A stretch of 6,110 nt of DNA from an uncultured Tissierellia bacterium. GTDB lineage: Bacteria; Bacillota; Clostridia; Tissierellales; Peptoniphilaceae. The translations under genes were made by a program, and so were the position numbers. Shown one piece after another: positions 1 through 5,905 of the stretch. Each line of letters opens with the position of its first letter. The stretch's first letter is position 1. The notes beneath the pieces are model-generated. The model had not been told where the DNA came from and made no database searches. It worked only from the letters and a program-made list of their open reading frames with translations. Where the stretch lies: assembly GCA_902489375.1 (NCBI GenBank), contig CABTZP010000081.1, forward strand, positions 1-6,110. Reading direction: 5' to 3'.

Positions 1-1
1 T

Positions 2-985
2 CTTTGTAAGGATCTGGGGGCGGAAGGGGCCATGGCCCTGCTTTTAAAAGATGTTTTGGATCCTAATCTGGTCCAGACCATGGAAAACACGCCGGCCTTT
101 GTCCACGGGGGACCTTTTGCCAATATTGCCCATGGCTGCAACACGGTAACCGCGACGAAGATGGCCCTAAAAACCGGGGATTACGCGGTAACGGAAGCCG
201 GCTTCGGCTCGGACTTAGGCGCGGAGAAATTTTTCGATATCAAATGCCGAACGGCTAATCTTAGGCCGGACTGCGTGGTCATGGTCGCAACGATCCGTGC
301 CCTCCAGCATCACGGAGGAAGGGAACAAAAAAAGGACTATTCTCTGCGGGAACTTCTCCAATTTGAGGAGAAGGGCCTTCCCAACCTCTGGCGGCATGTG
401 GAAAATATGAAAGCAGTCTACCAGCTTCCTGTTGTCGTGGCCATTAATAAATTTATCAGCGACAGCGATCAGGAAATTTCTCTTCTTCAAAAGGCCTGCG
501 AGGAAAAAAAGATTCCAGCCGTCCTGAGCGAAGGCTGGGAAAAGGGCGGGGAAGGGATGAAAGATCTGGCCCGGGCCGTGGTTAACGCCTGTGAAAATGA
601 AGATTCTTCTCACTTTTCCTTTGCCTACCCCCTGGATGTCTCCCTCAAAGAAAAGATCGAAATATTGGCTAAGAAAATTTATCGAGCCAAGGGGGTTGAA
701 TTTAGCAAGGAAGCCAGTCTCACCCTTAAAAGGCTGGAAAAAGAAGGCTACGGGTCCCTGCCCATCTGCGTAGCCAAGACTCAATATTCCTTTACGGATA
801 ATGAAAAGCTTTTAAATGCCCCGGAAGACTTTATCCTCGGGGTCCGGGAAGTTCGCTTATCAGCCGGGGCGGGATTTGTTGTTATGCTTGCCGGATCCAT
901 CATGACGATGCCCGGACTTCCAAAAGTGCCAGCTGCCTGCCACATGGATATTGAAGAAGACGGAAGGATCAGCGGACTTTTTTAA
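2..985 (+). CDS. fhs: Formate-tetrahydrofolate ligase (10-formyl-THF synthetase), C-terminal part
   Basis: Catalyses ATP-dependent formylation of tetrahydrofolate with formate to 10-formyl-THF, a cytosolic step of one-carbon metabolism and of the acetogenic methyl branch. The reading frame is open from base 2, so the gene enters from outside the window. The 327 residues seen are roughly the last three fifths of a family member of about 555-560 residues, and the ATP P-loop is in the missing part. Family blocks visible are ENTPAFVHGGPFANIAHGCN near the left edge, PVVVAINKF, GWEKGGEGM (whose Trp belongs to the folate pocket in the Moorella enzyme, from memory) and the C-terminal TMPGLPKVPAA followed by DGRISGLF. 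The C-terminus is intact and ends in TAA. There is no frameshift. folC follows after 15 bases in the same frame, so the two are probably co-transcribed. Identification is very secure. Confidence 0.97.
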   Translation, partial: LCKDLGAEGAMALLLKDVLDPNLVQTMENTPAFVHGGPFANIAHGCNTVTATKMALKTGDYAVTEAGFGSDLGAEKFFDIKCRTANLRPDCVVMVATIRALQHHGGREQKKDYSLRELLQFEEKGLPNLWRHVENMKAVYQLPVVVAINKFISDSDQEISLLQKACEEKKIPAVLSEGWEKGGEGMKDLARAVVNACENEDSSHFSFAYPLDVSLKEKIEILAKKIYRAKGVEFSKEASLTLKRLEKEGYGSLPICVAKTQYSFTDNEKLLNAPEDFILGVREVRLSAGAGFVVMLAGSIMTMPGLPKVPAACHMDIEEDGRISGLF

Positions 986-1000
986 AGAACCGAGGAGCGG

Positions 1001-2284
1001 ATGCGAACGAATCAAAGCGCGAACCAAAAACAAATCGAGACGGCAAGGTGGCTGGATGCCATGGGCCGGCCAGATCAGGGCCCCCTTTTCATTCACCTGG
1101 CCGGAACCAATGGAAAGGGGTCGACAGGAAGTTTTCTGTCGGCCTCTTTGCAGGCTTTAACCGGTTGTCCGGTCGGCCATTTTCTTTCTCCACATGTCCA
1201 CCGATATCACGAAAGGATTTTGATTGGCGGGGAAATGATCGGGGATGAAGAGCTTTTGCAGATTCAAGAGAAAATGAATCAGCTTGAAAAAGATTTTTCC
1301 CTGCCGGCTCTGACCTATTTTCAGCGTTCTTTTCTCGAGGCGATGGAGGCCTTTAAAGATCTAAAATTAGCGGTTATTGAGTGCGGAGTCGGCGGAAAAA
1401 ACGATGTAACCAATGTCATTGATGCTCAAATTGCAGTGATCAGCCGGATTGGCATGGACCATATGAATGTTTTGGGGGATACCCTGGAAAAAATCGCCGA
1501 TCAAAAAGCCGGGATCATCCGGAAAAATCATCCCCTGATCTCCTCTGACCAGGAAGAACCCGCGAAAAGGGCGCTGATGAAGGAGGCGGAAAAAAACCAG
1601 GCTCCGGCTTTTTTTCTTGATCCCAAGTGGCTTTCCCCGCCGAAGCCCGTTTTTTGCTCGCAAACTGCTGGCCCGATCAACATGTCTTTTTCCTATGACC
1701 ATGGCTGGCTTTCCGGAAAGTATGAAACTTCGCTTTTAGGCCTTCATCAAGGGCAAAATCTGGGCACAGCCCTCCTTGCCCTGGAAGTGATCGCCGATCC
1801 CCATTCCTCTTACACGCCAAGAATCAGTACTCTAATTCCTTCCTCTTTCGATGAGGAAAAGAGACGGGCGCTCATCCAGGAGAGCGTAAAAAGCGTATAT
1901 TTGCCAGGAAGGCTGGAAGTGATCAGCACAAGGCCCCTCCTTCTTATTGACGGCGCGCACAATGACCCGGCCATCCTTACTCTCATCGAAAATCTTCATT
2001 GGCTTGGCCTGGATGGGACAAGGTATCCTCGGCCGGCCCTTCTTTTTGGCATGCATGATCATAAAGTAAGTCAAAAAGTCCAAAAAAAGCTCTTTCAGGA
2101 AATGGACCAGGTGTCTTTGATCGAGGTGGAAGGGAAGAATGATTCGGACAGGAATAAAGAAGTGAAGAAGGCGCTATCCAAAGCCTTAAAAGAAAAGCCG
2201 GAAAGGCCGGTCCTTGTCTGCGGGTCTTTTTATCTTTTAGATGGCGCGAAGATTTTCCTTAACCGTGAGCGGAGGCAGACCTAA
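1001..2284 (+). CDS. folC: Bifunctional folylpolyglutamate synthase / dihydrofolate synthase
   Basis: Adds glutamate to dihydropteroate and/or to tetrahydrofolates, using ATP through an acyl-phosphate. Polyglutamylation retains folates in the cell. It belongs to the Mur-ligase fold family. Visible are the P-loop GTNGKGS (35-41), SPHVHRYHERI (63-73), IECGVGGKNDVTNVI (126-140, Mg-binding Glu), GMDHMNVLG (151-159), QKAGII (168-173, whose Lys is the carbamylated one in the family) and LPGRLE followed by LIDGAHN (315-321), which opens the C-terminal glutamate-binding domain. At 427 residues it has near-normal length. The N-terminus is about 12 residues shorter ahead of the P-loop than Lactobacillus casei FPGS, lacking the usual first helix. 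No other in-frame ATG, GTG or TTG lies between the fhs stop and residue 21. The GAGGAG site (992-997) is only 3 bases from the ATG, so translational coupling to fhs is likely. Sequence alone does not say whether both activities are present. Confidence 0.94.
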   Translation: MRTNQSANQKQIETARWLDAMGRPDQGPLFIHLAGTNGKGSTGSFLSASLQALTGCPVGHFLSPHVHRYHERILIGGEMIGDEELLQIQEKMNQLEKDFSLPALTYFQRSFLEAMEAFKDLKLAVIECGVGGKNDVTNVIDAQIAVISRIGMDHMNVLGDTLEKIADQKAGIIRKNHPLISSDQEEPAKRALMKEAEKNQAPAFFLDPKWLSPPKPVFCSQTAGPINMSFSYDHGWLSGKYETSLLGLHQGQNLGTALLALEVIADPHSSYTPRISTLIPSSFDEEKRRALIQESVKSVYLPGRLEVISTRPLLLIDGAHNDPAILTLIENLHWLGLDGTRYPRPALLFGMHDHKVSQKVQKKLFQEMDQVSLIEVEGKNDSDRNKEVKKALSKALKEKPERPVLVCGSFYLLDGAKIFLNRERRQT

Positions 2285-2296
2285 ACCAGGAAACTT

Positions 2297-2315
2297 AAAA
2301 AAAAATGATAGTCAT
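2297..2315 (-). terminator. Possible lexA terminator in the folC-lexA gap (weak)
   Basis: On the minus strand GATGA-CTA-TCATT forms a 4-5 bp stem that runs into a stretch of nine T (the A9 at 2297-2305 on the plus strand). The T-run is good but the stem is short. A second, stronger dyad, TACCGGC/GCCGGTA (2351-2370), overlaps the end of lexA but lies 12 bases from the nearest T5. Either or both may end lexA; no clear plus-strand terminator for folC is visible. Confidence 0.3.
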
Positions 2316-2349
2316 CGTCCGATAAAAAGAAGGAAAAAGAGCGAGGACC

Positions 2350-3033
2350 CTACCGGCGGTAGAGCCGGTAAAGGCCAAGGACAATACCCAAGATCTGACA
2401 TTCCTTCACAATGATTGGTTCCATGGAGGAATTCTCCGGCCGAAGCTCGACATACCCTTTTCTTTGAAAAAAAGTCTTGACGGTCGCGGAGTCTTCAATG
2501 AGGGCGACGACCTGTTCGCCATTTTGCGCCGTATCGGCCTTTTTGCAAATGAGTTTATCGCCATCAAGGATCCCGGCTTCAATCATTGATTCGCCGTGAA
2601 CCTTGAGGATAAAATACCGGTCATTTCCGCTGGGGAAAAAAGATGAAGGAAGAAAGACCCGGTCCTCGACATAGTCATCGGCATAAATTGGCTCTCCTGC
2701 CGCGACATCGCCATAGACCGGAATGTCAAAAATCTCTTCTGACCGATCTATTCGATTTTGACCGGCGGCCTGCCCTCTTTGCATTGGCTTTTTCGCTTCG
2801 GCAAAGGAAGGATCTTCTTCCCTTTCCGGGGAAAAGATCACTTTTAAGGACCGGTAATTGCCCTTGTCCATGGAAAGATAGCCGTCAAGGATCAGCTGAT
2901 GGACATCGGCATGCACTGTAGAAGTGGAGGGGATATCGAGGGCCCTGCAAATATCCCGGTAAGAAGGAGCATAGTGGTTTTCCTCGATATATTTTTTAAT
3001 GTAGAAAAAAATGCGCTCCTGTCTTTTCGTCAT
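2350..3033 (-). CDS. lexA: LexA, SOS-response transcriptional repressor
   Basis: Represses DNA-damage genes and is inactivated by RecA-stimulated self-cleavage. The protein has 227 residues. The N-terminal winged helix-turn-helix is residues 1 to about 65, with APSYRDICRALDI then STSTVHADVHQL as the recognition region. The C-terminal S24 peptidase-like domain runs from about 102. The scissile Ala112-Gly113 lies in YGDVAAGEP, the nucleophile is Ser149 in GESMIEAG, and the general base is Lys186 in ATVKTFF, so all three cleavage elements are present. The linker (about 68-102) is charged and longer than in Bacillus subtilis LexA (205 residues, cut at 91-92 from memory). An SD-like GAAGGG sits about 11 bases before the ATG. 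The gene converges on folC and is divergent from dfx. Its own promoter and a LexA-box-like dyad lie just upstream, which fits autoregulation. Confidence 0.96.
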   Translation of the reverse strand: MTKRQERIFFYIKKYIEENHYAPSYRDICRALDIPSTSTVHADVHQLILDGYLSMDKGNYRSLKVIFSPEREEDPSFAEAKKPMQRGQAAGQNRIDRSEEIFDIPVYGDVAAGEPIYADDYVEDRVFLPSSFFPSGNDRYFILKVHGESMIEAGILDGDKLICKKADTAQNGEQVVALIEDSATVKTFFQRKGYVELRPENSSMEPIIVKECQILGIVLGLYRLYRR

Positions 3034-3053
3034 GGCCGGGCCGTCCCTTCTAT

Positions 3054-3069
3054 AAGAACAATTATTCTT
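3054..3069. promoter_or_regulatory. Probable LexA operator (SOS box) of lexA
   Basis: AAGAACAATTATTCTT is a 16-bp dyad with perfect 5-bp outer arms and AATT in the middle. Its core GAACAATTATTC (3056-3067) matches the Firmicute SOS box form GAAC-N4-GTTC with one mismatch in the second half (ATTC for GTTC). It sits at the predicted lexA transcription start, where a repressor would block initiation. Position plus fit to the family's known operator make autoregulation likely; binding is not proven. Confidence 0.65.
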
Positions 3070-3074
3070 TTTCT

Positions 3075-3104
3075 ATTATAATGGACTTTTTAAAAAATTT
3101 TCAA
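3075..3104 (-). promoter_or_regulatory. lexA promoter (near-consensus sigma-A type)
   Basis: Read on the minus strand, TTGAAA (3099-3104) is followed after 18 bases by a perfect TATAAT (3075-3080). Transcription would start near 3068 and leave a leader of about 35 bases before the lexA ATG. It is the best-matching promoter in the window. The spacing and both hexamers are read directly; activity is inferred. Confidence 0.75.
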
Positions 3105-3108
3105 GCTT

Positions 3109-3140
3109 TTGTGTATCGGCAAAGGAGAAGGGTATATAAA
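3109..3140 (+). promoter_or_regulatory. Possible dfx promoter (weak)
   Basis: TTGTGT (3109-3114) and TATATA (3133-3138) lie 18 bases apart on the plus strand, with TATAAA overlapping the latter. The match to consensus is only fair. A start near 3146 would give a leader of about 75 bases that contains the dyad at 3157-3178. Confidence 0.4.
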
Positions 3141-3156
3141 AGTCAGACCAGTTTAG

Positions 3157-3178
3157 AGGGGATGGAATCCATTCCCCT
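3157..3178 (+). repeat. Inverted repeat in the dfx leader
   Basis: AGGGGA (3157-3162) pairs with TCCCCT (3173-3178), and inside them TGG (3163-3165) can pair with CCA (3169-3171) around AAT, leaving one bulged T. This gives a 9-bp RNA hairpin about 43 bases before the dfx ATG, outside the ribosome site. It could be an operator for a metal or redox regulator, or an RNA structure. No T-run follows, so it is not a terminator. Confidence 0.55.
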
Positions 3179-3221
3179 AAGAATATGGAAGATTGAAAAC
3201 GTGGAATTTAAGGAGGATACA

Positions 3222-3596
3222 ATGAAATTTTATTTTTGTGAACACTGTGGCAATGTAATGATTAAATTAAACGATGCGAAGCCCGTGCCCGTATGCTGCG
3301 GCGAGCCCATGAAAGAGTTAACGGCCAATACGGTTGACGCGGCAAAAGAAAAGCACGTCCCTGAGGTCAAGCGCAACGGCAAGGACATCGAAGTTCAGGT
3401 TGGCTCGGTTCTTCATCCCATGGACGAAGATCATTACATTGAGTTTATCTTATGCGTACAGGGCAAGAAATGCCAGTGCAAGCTCCTCCAGCCCGGAGAC
3501 GAGCCCAAAGCATGCTTTACTCTTTGCTGTGATCAGGAGCCCGTCCAGGTTTATGAATTCTGCAATAAGCACGGCCTCTGGAAGGCGGAAGCGTAA
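3222..3596 (+). CDS. dfx: Desulfoferrodoxin (class I superoxide reductase)
   Basis: Reduces superoxide to hydrogen peroxide without releasing oxygen. It is a cytosolic defence typical of anaerobes, fed electrons by rubredoxin-type donors. The protein has 124 residues, the normal family size. The N-terminal desulforedoxin domain (1 to about 36) carries the Fe(Cys)4 ligands Cys6, Cys9, Cys25 and Cys26 (CX2C then CC). The catalytic domain carries the Fe(His)4(Cys) ligands His45, His65 (HPMDEDHY), His71, Cys114 and His117 (CNKHG), plus the conserved Glu43-Lys44 pair beside the active site. I chose the ATG at 3222 because AAGGAGG (3210-3216) lies 5 bases upstream and the family begins here; the frame is open further upstream but that part looks like leader. 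Oddity: six further cysteines (78, 84, 86, 98, 102, 103) lie in the catalytic domain. It is divergent from lexA and is followed by terminator-like structures before mntP. Confidence 0.96.
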   Translation: MKFYFCEHCGNVMIKLNDAKPVPVCCGEPMKELTANTVDAAKEKHVPEVKRNGKDIEVQVGSVLHPMDEDHYIEFILCVQGKKCQCKLLQPGDEPKACFTLCCDQEPVQVYEFCNKHGLWKAEA

Positions 3597-3630
3597 AGAA
3601 ATCTTCTCTTTCCTGCTAAAATCTGCGGAG

Positions 3631-3660
3631 AATCGATTTTTTTAGCCGATTGATTTTTTT
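3631..3660 (+). terminator. Possible weak intrinsic terminator after dfx
   Basis: AATCG (3631-3635) can pair with CGATT (3647-3651), and a run of seven T follows shortly after (3654-3660). Another T7 lies inside the loop. A competing pairing joins GCTAAAA (3615-3621) with TTTTAGC (3640-3646). The short stem makes this weaker than the hairpin at 3671-3701; together the two would end dfx transcription. Confidence 0.4.
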
Positions 3661-3670
3661 AAAATTGAAG

Positions 3671-3701
3671 AAGGGTTCACAGGCTTCCTGTGGACCCTTT
3701 T
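3671..3701 (+). terminator. Strong intrinsic terminator or attenuator between dfx and mntP
   Basis: AAGGGTTCACAGG (3671-3683) pairs over 13 bp, with a single G-U wobble, to CCTGTGGACCCTT (3687-3699) around a CTT loop, and TTTTC follows. It ends only 8 bases before the mntP ribosome site. It may simply terminate dfx, but mntP would then need a promoter inside the hairpin region. It could instead sit in an mntP leader and control read-through. Confidence 0.75.
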
Positions 3702-3721
3702 CTCATAGGGAGGAAAAGACC

Positions 3722-4276
3722 ATGTCCTTGATGGAATTACTTTTGATCGGCGTCGGCGTTTCCATGGACGCTTTTTCGGTGGCAATTTGTAAGGGCCTTT
3801 CCGTTTCATCGCTTCGCCCCCGGCATGCCGTAACCGTTGGGGCTTATTTTGGCTCTTTTCAGGCCCTCATGCCACTTATCGGTTATTTTGCGGGACTTAG
3901 CCTTGCTCATTTTATTGAACGCTGGGACCATTGGCTGGCTTTTCTTCTTTTACTTTGGCTGGGCATCATGATGATTCGCGAAGCCCTTAAAAACGAGTCT
4001 TGCCCGGTCGGCGATTTTTCGCCGAAGGCCATGCTTCTCCTTGCCCTGGCGACTTCAATTGATGCTCTTGCCGTTGGGGTTACGATGGCCTTTTTAAAGG
4101 TGGATATTCTTTCTTCAGTCCTTGTCATTGGAACCTGCACCTTCCTTTTTTCCTGCGCCGGGGTGGTAATTGGAAATTATTTTGGCGAACGCTTTCAAAG
4201 GCCAGCCCGAATCACCGGAGGCTTTATTTTGATCGTATTAGGCTGCAAAATTCTTTTTGAACACCTTAGCGCCTAA
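3722..4276 (+). CDS. mntP: Putative manganese efflux pump MntP
   Basis: Integral membrane exporter of Mn(II), formerly YebN/DUF204. The 184 residues match the family size (E. coli 188) and align along the whole length. There are two internal repeats, each with a conserved acidic motif in a membrane helix: SMDAFSVAI (Asp16) and TSIDALAVGV (Asp114). Both Asp residues are expected to be needed for transport. About six hydrophobic segments can be seen, near residues 4-24, 36-60, 67-88, 103-124, 130-152 and 161-180. HWLAFLLLLWLG and ALAVGVTMAFL closely resemble the E. coli protein. The start at 3722 is set by GGGAGG (3708-3713), 8 bases upstream. A strong hairpin ends 8 bases before that site, so expression may be attenuated. 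I looked for the Mn-sensing yybP-ykoY riboswitch in the leader and could not make its conserved core out. Which metal is exported is inferred from the family. Confidence 0.93.
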   Translation: MSLMELLLIGVGVSMDAFSVAICKGLSVSSLRPRHAVTVGAYFGSFQALMPLIGYFAGLSLAHFIERWDHWLAFLLLLWLGIMMIREALKNESCPVGDFSPKAMLLLALATSIDALAVGVTMAFLKVDILSSVLVIGTCTFLFSCAGVVIGNYFGERFQRPARITGGFILIVLGCKILFEHLSA

Positions 4277-4304
4277 AGTTTTTCCCTTCCGCAGGCAAAG
4301 CCCA

Positions 4305-4310
4305 TATAAT
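4305..4310 (+). promoter_or_regulatory. -10 box of a probable promoter for the rRNA methyltransferase gene
   Basis: A perfect TATAAT lies 43 bases before the rlmD ATG in the mntP-rlmD gap. At 18 bases upstream there is only TTTCCC (4281-4286), a poor -35. No clear terminator follows mntP, so read-through from mntP is also possible. Confidence 0.45.
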
Positions 4311-4353
4311 ATTGAACATAGAAGAAAACCGATAAGGATAAGGAAGAGAAACC

Positions 4354-5718
4354 ATGCGCTTATTTCAAAAGGGAGATGAGCTTCTCCTGACCATCGAAGA
4401 TTACACGACAGAAGGAAACGGGGTTGCCCATATTCAAGAGGGCGACGGCGTGGAGGAGGGCAACCCCAGAATTGGCTTTACGATTTTTGTCTCGAATTCT
4501 CTTCCCGGGGACCGCGTTTTAGCTGAGGTCACGGACTGTAAAAAAAATTTTGCCCGCGCTCGTTTAAAAAAGCGAATCCGCCCATCTTCTTTCCGGCGCA
4601 AGGCCCCTTGTCCCTATGCGGAGGCTTGTGGGGGATGCGGTTTAATGGGCTGGGAATATGAACAGCAGCTGGATTGGAAAAAGCATTATATTCAATCTTC
4701 CCTGAACCGCCTGGGGGGATTTTCCCTGGAAAGAATCCCCATGCATGGAAAAGAGACCTGGCAATACCGCAATAAGGTCAATATGAGGGTGGATCAATGG
4801 GGAAATTTAGCCTACTCCCGGCCTGGCACCAACAAACTTTTTTCGGTGGAATCGTGCCAGATTGCTCAGCCTGAAATTAACCAGCTCATTTTTTCCTGGA
4901 ACCAGGCGGCAAAGTCGAATCCCGACTTTTCTTCTTTTTCCCGGTTGATTCGCATGGTCATTCTTCGGGCTAATGAGGCGGGGGAGACCATGATTCACCT
5001 TGTTACGGCTCCCCTTCATCCCGAAAAAAGAAAGGCGCTAAAATCCCTTCTTCTTCCCCTTGGGGCACAGGTCCTTTCCCGATCGGAAACGAAAGGGGAA
5101 AAAGACGTTCGCATTTTAGAGCCCCTCTATTTTGCCAGTTCACAAAAACATCTTAAAAAGACCATCCTAGGGAATACTTTTTTTCTCTCCCCGCCCAGTT
5201 TCTTTCAGGTGAATCGTTTTTTAACGGAGGACCTTTACCGGAAGGGATTGGATTTTTTCAAAGAGCCGCAGGAGCTCACCATCCTCGATCTTTACTGCGG
5301 AACGGGCACAACCAGCCTTTTCCTGGCAAAAAAAGCCCGCCGAGTCTTAGGCGTGGAAATTGTTTCCGCAGCCGTTCAAAATGCCAGGAACAGCGCCCGC
5401 TTTAACCATATTGAAAATGTCTCCTTTATCGAAGGACCGGCGGAAGATCTTCTTTCTTCGCTGATCGAAAAGGAAAGAAATTCGAATCTGGCCATTCTCG
5501 TTGACCCTCCCAGAAAGGGGCTTGACCCGAAGGTCAGCGCGGCGATCCTTTCTTCCCAAATTTCTCAGCTCGTCTATATCTCTTGCAATCCCGCGACGCT
5601 CGCCCGGGATGCCAAAATTTTCCGGGAAGGAGGATACGCCCTAGAAAGAGTTGAGGGCTTTGACCTTTTCCCGGAAACAGGGCATGTGGAGAGTGTAGTA
5701 TTGATGTCAAGAAAATAG
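4354..5718 (+). CDS. rlmD: 23S rRNA (uracil-C5)-methyltransferase, RlmD/RlmCD (RumA) type
   Basis: Uses S-adenosylmethionine to form 5-methyluridine in 23S rRNA. In E. coli RlmD modifies U1939; the B. subtilis relative RlmCD modifies U747 and U1939, and sequence inspection cannot separate these. The protein has 454 residues. An N-terminal TRAM RNA-binding domain covers about 3-72. The [4Fe-4S] ligands are Cys86, Cys92 and Cys95 (CX5CX2C) with Cys168 in VESCQIA. The Rossmann methyltransferase domain has FQVN (284-287), motif I DLYCGTGTTS (312-321), Glu335 after it, VDPPRKGLD (383-391), the catalytic nucleophile Cys411 in YISCNPATLARD and the base Glu446 in GHVESVVLM. All catalytic residues are present. 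The ATG at 4354 has AAGGAAGAG (4340-4348) upstream and gives a complete TRAM domain. A perfect TATAAT lies at 4305-4310 and a terminator follows the stop, so it may be its own unit. Confidence 0.95.
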   Translation: MRLFQKGDELLLTIEDYTTEGNGVAHIQEGDGVEEGNPRIGFTIFVSNSLPGDRVLAEVTDCKKNFARARLKKRIRPSSFRRKAPCPYAEACGGCGLMGWEYEQQLDWKKHYIQSSLNRLGGFSLERIPMHGKETWQYRNKVNMRVDQWGNLAYSRPGTNKLFSVESCQIAQPEINQLIFSWNQAAKSNPDFSSFSRLIRMVILRANEAGETMIHLVTAPLHPEKRKALKSLLLPLGAQVLSRSETKGEKDVRILEPLYFASSQKHLKKTILGNTFFLSPPSFFQVNRFLTEDLYRKGLDFFKEPQELTILDLYCGTGTTSLFLAKKARRVLGVEIVSAAVQNARNSARFNHIENVSFIEGPAEDLLSSLIEKERNSNLAILVDPPRKGLDPKVSAAILSSQISQLVYISCNPATLARDAKIFREGGYALERVEGFDLFPETGHVESVVLMSRK

Positions 5719-5746
5719 AATAACGAGCTATAAAACTGCTGAAATC

Positions 5747-5790
5747 AATGGCTTTTAGGATTTTCAAAAGAATTCTTAAAAGCCATTTTT
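5747..5790 (+). terminator. Intrinsic terminator of the rRNA methyltransferase gene
   Basis: AATGGCTTTTAGGA (5747-5760) pairs with TCTTAAAAGCCATT (5774-5787) over 14 bp, with one G-U wobble, around a 13-base loop. It runs straight into TTTTT (5786-5790). It starts 28 bases after the stop codon. It also marks the point after which base composition falls. Confidence 0.85.
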
Positions 5791-5823
5791 CAATTAGAAA
5801 AACACCTTGTGGGAATAGTTCAA

Positions 5824-5849
5824 GTGTAGATTATAGCAGGGTGTGTAGA
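5824..5849. repeat. Direct repeat GTGTAGA upstream of the flavodoxin gene
   Basis: GTGTAGA occurs at 5824-5830 and 5843-5849, 19 bases apart start to start, in the AT-rich gap before the flavodoxin. The second copy extends to a small dyad GTGT-AG-ACAC (5843-5852). It may be an activator site, but two 7-base copies could also be chance. Confidence 0.35.
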
Positions 5850-5905
5850 CACTATGTATATTTTAGGGAGAGTGAACAGGATAGATAATATCAGGCTACT
5901 TATCA

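Noticed and set aside
215..784. A 189-codon minus-strand open frame inside fhs
   Set aside because: It lies wholly within the conserved Fhs coding sequence, has no recognisable domain or ribosome site, and is a codon-bias shadow; the same applies to the other antisense frames within folC, mntP and the methyltransferase gene.
3081..3221. A 47-codon in-frame extension at the front of dfx starting at an ATG at 3081
   Set aside because: It overlaps the lexA promoter, does not resemble desulfoferrodoxin, and the strong AAGGAGG at 3210-3216 sets the start at 3222, where the family begins.
3650..3721. An upstream in-frame start for mntP at 3650
   Set aside because: The extension would be translated through the strong hairpin, is hydrophilic and unlike MntP, and the start at 3722 has a well-placed GGGAGG and the usual N-terminus.
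3597..3721. A yybP-ykoY manganese riboswitch before mntP
   Set aside because: I could not find the conserved aptamer core, and the gap is largely taken up by simple hairpins and T-runs. A covariance search would settle it.
4314..4325. A second LexA box (GAACATAGAAGA) before the methyltransferase gene
   Set aside because: Only the first half-site GAACAT matches; the second half shows no dyad, and the gene is not a usual SOS member.
5747..5787. The large inverted repeat as a transposon end or attachment site
   Set aside because: Its T-run, asymmetry and position 28 bases after a stop codon fit an intrinsic terminator; no transposase or target duplication is visible.
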